This document shows positions 36,249 to 44,253 of a stretch of DNA of 64,000 nucleotides, in pieces; the stretch's first letter is position 1, and every line of letters begins with the position of its first letter. The stretch comes from Rotaria socialis (Eukaryota; Rotifera; Eurotatoria; Philodinida; Philodinidae), in NCBI GenBank assembly GCA_905331475.1, contig CAJNYU010002347.1, forward strand, positions 34,931 through 98,930, in the 5' to 3' direction. The notes under the pieces were generated by a model, which saw only the letters and a program-made list of their open reading frames with translations, was not told the origin of the DNA and did no database searches. The position numbers and the translations under genes are program-made.

Positions 36249-36567
36249 CCCAGGTCGTGGACGTACGGCGGGAAACGGCCGGAAAGCACAGGAAAGCGCT
36301 GGAAAGTGGAAGCAGTATTCCAGTTGGAAGTTACCGGATTTTCTTCCTGTAGATTCCGATTAACTTCCAGATGTAAAACACAGAAAACAGACCGGAAAAC
36401 ACAGGAAACTGACCGGAATCCACAGGAAAAAAATCCGGTAACTTCCAACTGGAATACTGCTTCCAGTTTCCAGTGCTTTCCCGTGCTTTCCAGCCAGATA
36501 CGGTGATTTTTCCGCATCTTTCCGGCCGGTTCCTACAGTATCCGTCCTCCGGAATCATTGACCTGGG
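36249..36567. mobile_element. CCCAGGTC-ended hairpin MITE, 319 bp
   Basis: Begins CCCAGGTC and ends GACCTGGG, flanked by TAT on both sides (36246-36248 and 36568-36570), a probable target duplication. The inner arms of about 55 bp are near-perfect reverse complements (left about 36298-36350 with AGCAGTATTCCAGTTGGAAG; right about 36430-36485 with CTTCCAACTGGAATACTGCT). The interior is rich in TTCCGG. It lies just after the stop codon of the Ser/Gln-rich gene, so it probably falls in the 3' UTR. No coding capacity. Confidence 0.8.
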
Positions 36568-36735
36568 TATGGCATAAATGATATGCCATAAAACATGTTG
36601 TGTTGTGTCTTTGNCCAGATACGGTGATTTTTTCCGCATCTTTCCGGCCGGTTCCTACAGTATCCGTCCTCCGGAATCATTGACCTGGGTATGGCATAAA
36701 TGATATGCCATAAAACATGTTGTGTTGTGTCTTTG
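36494..36735. other. Unmerged assembly overlap around a single N
   Basis: Bases 36494-36613 (120 bp) and 36615-36735 (121 bp) are identical except for one extra T in a T-run, and are separated by a single N at 36614. A duplication with the copies meeting exactly at an N is the signature of contig ends joined without merging their overlap. The true locus very likely has one copy. Confidence 0.9.
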
Positions 36736-37515
36736 TTATTATATTCTCTTTCATTCTGTTACATGTTCTTTAGTTTATTCTTTGTCTTTTCTCGTCGTCT
36801 ATACTTTCGTTTTTTTTGTTTTGGTCGAATAACTCTTGTTCGTTTTCTCTCTTCTCTCTATTTCCTTTTCTCATCTGAAAATGCTAAAAAGGATGTGAAT
36901 AGATCATGTCTATACAATCTTTGTTTTCTTCTCTTTTGCGTAGTTTTTTACTCAGGAACAGCGAGAGAGATAAGTAAAGTGAAAAAGAGGGAGTGTGTGT
37001 GATTTTCGAAGATTGAAAATAAAACAAGAAGTTAGGGAAATTGTACCAACACATATCAACGTGATATTTAGGACCTTAACAAATGCTTTATTTGTTGAAC
37101 ATCCATCAACGCGTACTGTAAATAAAAGTCGGATTTTTTTATAGTATAAGATTTTCTCAATCTCAGTGAGAAGTTCATCAATGATTGATAAGATGTATCG
37201 ATGAATATTTGCTGCATTTTAGTTGCTAACTGAGTGATGTTTTGGTAGACTTTTGTCAGCTGTCATGAGATCAATGAACTCAACATACATGCGAGATTTC
37301 AAATTGGTTATGCAGTCAACTGATATCTCTTGCTTCTCAACAAAACGCGAACATGTGTGAAAAGTTTTGTTATCTGGATATATCTTTTTCTTCCCTTTTT
37401 GTATTGAGATACTATAGATTCCTTAGGATATATCCCGAACTGACACTTTTAGCGTTCGTTAGAAGAGACTGGAAATGAATATGAAAAACAACAATTTCAT
37501 ATTATTTTTTTATAG

Positions 37516-37655
37516 TTATATGAACAAAATGAAGTATTTCAAGCATCTGATTCTCAAATGTTTACTGGCCGTCCTTCAGTAGATCGCAATGATGATGATG
37601 ATTATCTGTCAATATCTCAGCCATTATTTTGTCCTACCAATTATTCTTTAACATA
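37516..37655 (+). CDS. Possible additional 3' exon of the Ser/Gln-rich gene
   Basis: After an acceptor (ttttttatag) an open frame reads LYEQNEVFQASDSQMFTGRP then an acidic NDDDDY and ends PTNYSLT-stop at about 37655. The composition resembles the upstream Ser/Gln-rich gene. No donor was identified in its last exon, so this could be an alternative terminal exon or part of a separate gene. Confidence 0.35.
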
Positions 37656-38333
37656 ATCTAATCAACAATAACACGCCTGAATTTCATATTTTACTTCCAT
37701 ATTTTTTTCTCTTTGTTGCTATTGTATGTGTATACCAAAATTACAAGAGAAAAATGATTATTCTTCATCTGATCCATATGATTTATTGCTCTTCATTTGG
37801 TACATATGATTTTTTATTTGTCATTTCTCTTTCTTTCTTTCTTGTGGTTGTTGTGCTACTCGAGAGTAAAATAAACGAATCAGTTAACTAAAAACATTTG
37901 TCTTATTTTTTGAAGAGCAACCAGTACTCTTCTTTTCTTTTCTCGTTTAACTTCTTTTTCTTATTTCATTTCATTTTTTTGCATGAAAATCTATGTTTCT
38001 CTCTTCTTTTCCACATATTCACGGAAAATACACTTAAATATTTCTTTCCTTTAAGAAACAAGCAACATAACCAAAGATTCCATCCGTCGTTTTTTTTAAT
38101 TTTTCTATATTGAATCATATATTAAGTAAAGCAGAATTACGTGAATTTTGTTTACAATCAACATTATTACGAGCAGCATCTTAGTCGGAGGATTCAACTT
38201 TCTATTGTATCAAAGACTACTCATGTTGTTCATCGAAATCTCTCTTTGATACATTTCATATAAATTATATTTGAAAAAGAAATATACATCTAATTGACAA
38301 CATCATTTTAAATCGCAGCAAAAGTCTGCTTTA

Positions 38334-39170
38334 TTAAAAACGAGGTACTTGTGCTAATGTATGATTGGTTACTCTAGGGGCAATCTGTATAACTGTTTGT
38401 TTTGTTAATTTTCGAAAAAAATTGACAACAAGGTGTTTGAAATCACGCCGAAAGGTTTTTGATGCTACTAGATAAATATAAATAGGTGCAGCGAAAGTGA
38501 TAAATAATAATGACGATAATAATAATACAATACTACGTATGAAAAGTTCAATTTGTAAATATATTGAAAACTTTTATTTGATATTAAATAGCGACTAATT
38601 GTCATTTCTAAAAGAAGAAATGGGTATGAATTTACTGTAATAATATAAACACATATTTCAGTGATGACAATAATCAATAGCTCTGGATCTCGTCGTCGAA
38701 TGGATATATTCGTAGTAGCTACATTTGGTAAAATGGGCTGAACACAATTATATCGTTTTCTCATATTCCGATAAGTTAAATAGCCAAATACACCCACTGT
38801 AAGAGGTGGAATTAAGCCAACAAATAATATTACATGAACAGAGAAAAGTGCTGAATAAGTACCGAATTGATCTCACGTTGTCCCGCTATAATTGTGGTCA
38901 TCATTGCAATATGACTATAGAAAATTGGCCAAAAAACAATAGAAAGAAGTATAGTATATTTTGCTCGCATAGGCGTACTTAATCCACGAAAAATAGCACG
39001 ATCGTTTGTAATCAAAAATCGATCAATACATGCTAATGCAATCAATGTTTTAGTTCGTAGACCAAGAACACTTGGCATATATGAACTTATTGATAAAAGC
39101 AATTATAGAACCAAAACGGAAAGCACTGCTAAAACTGAGCATGTCCATAGTGCAGAATATATACAAGCAG
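38334..39170 (-). pseudogene. Rhodopsin-like GPCR, decayed
   Basis: Recognisable 7-TM blocks on the minus strand: TLIALACIDRFLITND, a DRY-box position with DRF (about 39015-39060); FWPIFYSHIAMMTTIIAG; VHVILFVGLIPPLTVGVFGY; RRRDPELLIIVITEICVY; and the last helix FAAPIYIYLVASKTFRRDF (about 38430-38490), ending LAQVPRF-stop at 38334. Frame breaks: between the TTIIAG block and the next block (near 38878) the frame changes and a TGA is met; near 38575 one base is missing between SRYLISNK and FSIYLQIELF. The first two helices are not readable upstream. Two or three lesions plus truncation indicate a pseudogene of the peptide-receptor-like type that is abundant in rotifers. Confidence 0.75.
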
Positions 39171-39474
39171 ACTACTTAAAGAAAAGCGCAACCGAAACTC
39201 CCTTAGTTTTCGGAAACATGAAAGTTACTATACTTTTTCAATTAACAGAGATTTCGAAGGTATTGCTTCAAATTGTCCCTTATTTCCACTTTGCTTTCGA
39301 GACTGAACACTGTCTGACTTACGAGGGAACATTTCCAAGTGATACCCACCGTTCGGATTCATCGTTTGTTGATGTGTAGGGCTCAGTATATACTATATGA
39401 AATATCTAAAAGGGTTCGTGCCATTGCTGCACGGTTTCAGAGTTAGGAGCAAAATCATTTTTACGATAGATGGC

Positions 39475-39796
39475 TGTTACAGTGCGTTCTATTGTAACGT
39501 ATATCTCGATTCTATCTATTCTCTTTTCTTTCCTTTTCCTTTCTCTCTCTCTCCGTTTTCCTCTATTTTCTTGTCTCTGCTTTCGTGTGCGTATATAAAC
39601 ATGTGTTTTCTAAAAGAATAAACAGAGAGANCTCTTTTCTTTCCTTTTCCTTTCTCTCTCTCCGTTTTCCTCTATTTTCTTGTCTCTGCTTTCGTGTGCG
39701 TATATAAACATGTGTTTTCTAAAAGAATAAACAGAGAGATAATAAAACACACACGTTTAAAGTGTTCGTGGCTCTTCGCGAGCGAAAACGCTAACA
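39475..39796 (+). repeat. 5' LTR (with assembly duplication inside)
   Basis: TGTTACAGTGCGTTCTATTG start, TAACA end. Bases 39521-39630 are repeated at 39632-39739 across a single N at 39631, with only a TC dinucleotide difference. Removing one copy gives 211 bp, matching the 3' LTR. The TTGACGACCCTGGCTCC that follows could include a primer-binding site, though no tRNA could be matched by eye. Confidence 0.85.
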
Positions 39797-40360
39797 TTTG
39801 ACGACCCTGGCTCCCTTCATACTACTAACCACTGTGGAAGGTCGAACTGATGATTAAACCAACCAATCGTCTATGAACTGCATCGAATTTTTACAAACAA
39901 TGTTGGTTATCAAATGCAAACAGAGCCTCTATCGAATCGAGACTCGTGACAAGAATCTTTCTCTCTCAATAGTCAAGTGGTTCAAATAAAATAAATAAAA
40001 TAAAAAAGAAGCCATTTATATGATCATTTTAGTAATCGAACAAGCGTAAGTTCCCGATGATGGTTTGTCGGAAAAAATTCGTTTAACAAAATATGTCAAA
40101 CTAATGGAATAATTAATTATTGTTAGATTTACCTTACATGATATGATTTAGCATAGCATGATCGGGGAGCATGAGTTTCCCTCACTCACTGATTATGAAG
40201 GGCTATTGCATTTAATTTGGAATATTAGCAATCAATAATTAATATTCTATTATATGAAACTTAGTATTGATTAAATAATTTAATTGATGATTTGTATCAG
40301 ATTCTCATATGGCCATTGCGAATCGAAATAGAATACACGATTTCGTAATACATTTTATAG

Positions 40361-40493
40361 ACATGGAAAATTGAAAAAATCATACATGTTTTTACTTTAT
40401 GGACACGAACAAGTTGATGCGATTGAACAATATAACAATATCAAACCAGAATCATCAACCAAAAAAAAATCAGCAAGATATAACTATCAAAGC
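40361..40493 (+). other. Exon-like segment inside the LTR element
   Basis: Bounded by a good acceptor (ttttatag) and donor (gtaaga). One frame is open throughout and encodes KLKKSYMFLLYGHEQVDAIE then a lysine/serine-rich tail ending NYQS. It could be a captured host exon or a remnant of the element's own gag. I do not recognise it. Confidence 0.3.
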
Positions 40494-40633
40494 GTAAGAT
40501 TTATATTCGTTCATTTTCGTATATGTAGACAAATTTTTTGTTATAACATTGAATTTCTTTTTCTTTTTCTTCCTTTTCTTCTTATATTTGTTATTAATTC
40601 GTGTCGTTGAACACGTTTTTCTCTCATATTTCT

Positions 40634-40800
40634 GTTTGTTATTTTGTTTTCATTGTTTCATCCTATTAACCATTTCTTTTCAAGAACTTTCTCGTGCTAT
40701 ATAGTTTGTTATTTTGTTTTCATTGTTTCATATATTAACAACCATTTCTTTTCAAAGATATTTTCGCGCTGTAGTTTGTTATTTTTCTTTTCGTCTGATG
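40634..40800. repeat. 70-bp tandem repeat, 2.3 copies
   Basis: Two full units start at 40634 and 40704 and a partial third starts at 40774. Each opens GTTTGTTATTTT and carries CATTGTTTCAT..ACCATTTCTTTTCAA. The unit period is exactly 70 bp. The array lies in the internal region of the LTR element, just before its 3' LTR. Confidence 0.75.
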
Positions 40801-40889
40801 CTAGTCATTACCTATCTCTCGATTTCGTTATTATTTCTATCTTTCCAAAAATGTGGATAGAATACATTTTTTTGTCCAATAAGGGAGTA

Positions 40890-41100
40890 TGTTACAGTAC
40901 GTTCTACTGTAACGTATATCTCGATTCTATCCATTCTCTTTTCTTTCCTTTTCCTTTCTCTCTCTCCGTTTTCCTCTATTTTCTTGTCTCTGCTTTCGTG
41001 TGCGTATATAAACATGTGTTTTCTAAAAGAATAAGCAGAGAGATAATAAAACACACACGTTTAAAGTGTTCGTGACTCTTCGTGAGCGAGAACGCTAACA
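40890..41100 (+). repeat. 3' LTR, 211 bp
   Basis: Complete LTR from TGTTACAGTACGTTCTACTG to CGCTAACA. It is preceded by the polypurine-like AAGGGAGTA. It differs from the 5' LTR by only a few substitutions, so insertion was recent on an evolutionary scale. Confidence 0.88.
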
Positions 41101-41115
41101 ATGGTGCCATCATCT

Positions 41116-41207
41116 CCCGGGTCGAACAGTCCGGCCTGGAAACGGCCGGTTCCGGGTAGTGCCGTTGATTTTGTGGTAGAAGTATTCCGGTTGGAAATTT
41201 TTCTTGA
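41116..41207 (+). mobile_element. Truncated CCCAGGTCGAAC-family end
   Basis: CCCGGGTCGAACAGTCCGG (41116-41134) is a clear variant of the family terminus. GGAAACGGCCGGTTCCGGG and a GAAGTATTCCGGTTGGAAAT segment follow; the latter resembles the inner arm of the element at 36249. No matching CCTGGG end is seen; the sequence passes directly into the telomere-like hairpin at 41208. Confidence 0.55.
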
Positions 41208-41271
41208 GGGTGTGAGTGTGAGTGTGGGTGTGGGTGTCAGTGTATATGAAATTAAACATCACACCCACACT
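41208..41271. repeat. Hairpin with TGTGGG telomere-like arms
   Basis: The left arm is a run of GTGTGAGTGTGAGTGTGGG then TGTGGG (41208-41238) and the right arm is CACACCCACACT (41259-41271). It has the same layout as the hairpin at 32265-32318: G-rich arm, AT-rich spacer, C-rich arm. Confidence 0.6.
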
Positions 41272-41361
41272 TATATATATTTGCTGTTTTTTTCATGTCG
41301 TATAAAACGATCTATAGATAGTGAAAAACTGCTTCGGCTGTGATAATCATTTGGTAGGTTG

Positions 41362-41771
41362 TCATTTACCCCAAAGCTGATTACCACAAATCAATCCCCA
41401 AATCAGATCCCCATTTAAGGTAATCAAATGAGTAAAATGGGAATATTGATTTAGTGATTTTTTGAATTCGCTAAGCGTAATAGAAACAGTTTTACGATGA
41501 ATTTGGTGGCCAGAATATATCTTGGGTTACTATAAAGTGTAGTATTTGGTGGCCCACAATGTATTCTCGTTACCAGATTTGCCCAAAACTTCTTCATTAT
41601 GGTAACCCAGGATACATTCTGGCCACTAGATTCATCGTAAAACTGTTTTTCTTATGTTTAGCCAGTTAAAAAAAGTCCACAAATCAATATCCTCACTTTA
41701 TTCATTTGGTTACTCCAAATGGGGATTTGATTTGGGGATTGATTTGTGGTAATCAGTTTTGGGGTAAATGA
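41362..41771. mobile_element. Long-hairpin MITE, 410 bp
   Basis: The ends TCATTTACCCCAAA and TTTGGGGTAAATGA are exact inverted repeats apart from small changes. Pairing continues inward for most of the element: ACCACAAATCAATCCCCAAA pairs with TTTGGGGATTGATTTGTGGT, and AACAGTTTTACGATGAAT pairs with ATTCATCGTAAAACTGTT. The loop is near 41550-41580. It has no coding capacity, and no target duplication was identified with confidence. A different family from the CCCAGGTC elements. Confidence 0.8.
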
Positions 41772-42576
41772 TAGGCATTCAATCATTTGCCTATACCAAT
41801 GGAAGCAATTGCCTCTGTAGTTGCCATTGTCTTGCCGCTTTGCACTATTTTTTATCATGTCAACATAAGTGTGTTAAGATGATTAGTAGATACTTTCTAA
41901 AGACCTATTCTGGTTTCGTAACTACTTTTCCAAATGATTGGTTACAGTTTTTTTGTTCATACTACTTTCATCATCTCGTTTAATAGTAAGAATTGTGAAA
42001 TTTCAATTCAGCCTGGTGAAAAACTCGACAGTATTTTATGCAAATTAATTCATTTTATTTCTTATGTTTATGATTCGTGACAAAACGAGAAAAACGACGT
42101 TTGATTTTCTTCGCCGAAAAGAAAAGTTACTCATTTTTTTTCTCCGTTTTACGTTTTAACATCAGTGTGGCGAAGAATTTCGTTTTTCGTCACCATTGAT
42201 AGATTTTGAAAGGAGTAAATAAAGAGAACTTGAAAAGTCAATTTGCTTCATTTTATATGTAAACAAAGTAACTAAGATAGAAACGAATCGGCAGTAGGAG
42301 AAAATAGTATGACAAAATCTATATAAGCCTATCAACTAAATGCAATTGTCTTCACTTTTTAAAGCATAACAGTCTCTTCTGACATACTATTCGGCTTCTC
42401 TCATACTTGCTACGAGTTGTAGCCAGCAATCAATTCCTACCAGAATATCATACATACGATCATTTCATATGTGAGTTTTATTTTATATTTTTTGGCTCGC
42501 TTGAAATAATTATAAGTATTTATTTCTCTCTTCTAGTCGATTTTAGTGCTATTCTCGATCGCAACTGACACGCAAA
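41772..42576. other. Intergenic upstream of the cysteine-cluster gene
   Basis: AT-rich, no gene recognised. It must hold the promoter and 5' UTR of the gene starting at 42577. A possible 5' UTR splice is suggested by a GTGAG donor near 42471 and a TTCTAG acceptor near 42536. Confidence 0.45.
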
Positions 42577-44253
42577 ATGTTTATCTGTAAACGCTGTTGC
42601 CCATGCTGTAAATCACCACCGAAATTACATCAAGAGCAGCATACTGATACTAAAATCCATCTACATGGTACATCGAATCCTAAGGACAAGCCTTTTGGTT
42701 TTGTTGAAATTTATCCAGGTAAGAAAATTATGTGGTGGCCCACTTTATGAAGTGATCATAATTTTTTTTAAACTTCTCTTGATGGTGTGAGTGTGTAGCT
42801 ATTGATGGTTGATTTTGTGCCGTTGTTGTCAGTGTCGATGAACTGTAGCGTATAAATCACACCCAAACCATCGGTGAAATGCTATAGTCATCACCTGTAA
42901 TACTATCAATATCAACTACGATGATATAGGCATCATCTTGAGTGCTGAAAGCTGTGTGCGCGTCTTGCGCTGTCACCCACATCTTGAGCGATTCCTTTAA
43001 ACCCATTCTTGACACCCAGACGTGCAGGGATACCTTGAGTTCCTCATCCACACCCATACCTTTTTTCTAATGATTATTACTTGATCTATATATTCACATG
43101 CGAAATTTTAACTTTGATTGCCTCCAAATATATACCAATTCTTCTTCTAACTTTCTCTTCGATATTTGTCTTTCATTTCGTTTTTCTACTAGGCGTGAAT
43201 ACATCTGATAATACTTACAATTGTCCGATGCTTGCAATTCATTTATATCGTCATTCAAAAGAAACAGCGAATGTTACTGGTCAAAAAATCTCAGTGGTCC
43301 TCGATAACAGCAATAATGAGCACCGACTTCAAGAAGGTCAACAACAATATAAAGTCAAAGAAAAAGCCAATGCTGAAGTAGAACTCATACTAATCCCAGT
43401 TGAAGATGTACTACATATTAGCTCCAAAGCAGAAATTCAAAAAGATATTGAAGCTGATACTAAAGCACATATTGAACATGTTTATGAGGACAGTGAAAAT
43501 TGTTGTGATCGTTGTTGTCGTAGTTTGTGCAATTGTAGTAGCTGTTGTCGTAGCTTGTGCAGTTGTGGCAGTTGCTGTAAACGTGCACCTAAAATTGCTC
43601 CTATTATAACTTCTTCAGAAACAATTACTCGTGAAACAGATAGACATCGACATTCCAATGTTCGCGTAGAAGATCTACCTGTTCCCAAAGCGAAATCTGG
43701 TTGTTTTGATTGTTGCCGCTGTTGGTGTTGTCGATTAAAAGTACTAACTCGAATTATCCGGCGAACAAAGATCGTGGCTGAAGAAGAAGCGAAGCGTTTT
43801 GTTACAATCACTATCGAATACTTAAAATATAGTAATCTTGATACGCCAACCAATACACGCCTACTTAGTGAGCAAGATCAGTTAGCGCACTACAAAAAGA
43901 AATTTGATCAGGAGCAAAAAATAGAATTCTTTTTATTCACCGACACTGAACCACAACCGACGAAGTTCGAGTCGAAGATCAAGCAAGCCGGTGAGTTCTG
44001 TCGAGCAGTGATGGGATTAAAGGGAATGAGGGGTCATTATCCATCGCCTAGTGATCTAAAGAAAATTATTGGTCCAGACGAGAATAATCGTCAAGACAAA
44101 ATTATTGGTCCATCTCCTTACAGAACAATTGGAGATGTATATGAAGAACCCACTCTAAATAATCCAGTCACTCAGCTTCAAATTGCCGACAGAGGTCCTA
44201 GTCACCAAAGACAACTGCAACAACCGCCACAACAGTCAATTCAAGATGTTTAA
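42577..44253 (+). CDS. Cysteine-cluster, probably membrane-anchored protein of unknown function
   Basis: Two exons: 42577-42718 (start MFICKRCCPCCKSPPK) and 43193-44253; CCA G joins GC GTG in frame. Predicted length about 400 residues. Three cysteine clusters are visible: CKRCCPCC at the N-terminus, a CCDRCCRSLCNC / SSCCRSLCSCGSCCKR repeat at about 43500-43582, and CFDCCRCWCC at about 43700-43735. Between them lie a His/Asp/Glu-rich linker and a block LTRIIRRTKIVAEEEAKRF followed by TITIEYLKYSNLDTP. The clusters lack the spacing of zinc fingers or secreted knots and there is no signal peptide; such CC-rich patches are often palmitoylated and hold proteins on membranes. I do not recognise the family. 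The 474-bp intron carries an insertion. Confidence 0.75.
42779..43070. mobile_element. Insertion with telomere-like GTGTGAG/CACACCC ends inside an intron
   Basis: Begins near TTGATGGTGTGAGTGTG, contains ATCACACCCAAACC at about 42855-42870 and finishes with CATCCACACCCATACC near 43045-43062. The orientation is as in the hairpins at 32265 and 41208 (G-rich then C-rich). It enlarges the first intron of the cysteine-cluster gene to 474 bp. The exact ends and any target duplication are unclear. Confidence 0.4.

Larger units (their letters stand above)
39475..41100 (+). mobile_element. Short LTR retroelement (TRIM-like) with two 211-bp LTRs
   Basis: The left LTR (39475-39796, inflated by an assembly duplication; 211 bp when collapsed) and the right LTR (40890-41100, exactly 211 bp) both start TGTTA and end TAACA and are nearly identical. 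Both contain a TATATAAAC promoter-like box and an AATAA(A) polyadenylation-like site. The right LTR is preceded by a purine run (AAGGGAG). The flanks are ATGGC on the left and ATGGT on the right, a 5-bp target duplication with one change. The internal region is only about 1.09 kb and I see no reverse transcriptase, integrase or protease in it, so the element is non-autonomous. The strand follows from LTR signals. Confidence 0.85.

Noticed and set aside
36245-36639. Several open frames of 66-102 codons on both strands
   Set aside because: All fall inside the hairpin element at 36249-36567 or cross the N. They mirror each other because the DNA is palindromic.
39521-39739. Apparent tandem duplication inside the left LTR as a biological event
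   Set aside because: The copies meet at a single N and the downstream LTR has one copy, so an assembly overlap explains it better.
42857-43057. 66-codon minus-strand frame
   Set aside because: It lies in the intron of the cysteine-cluster gene, inside the G-rich/C-rich insertion, with no domain and no splice context.
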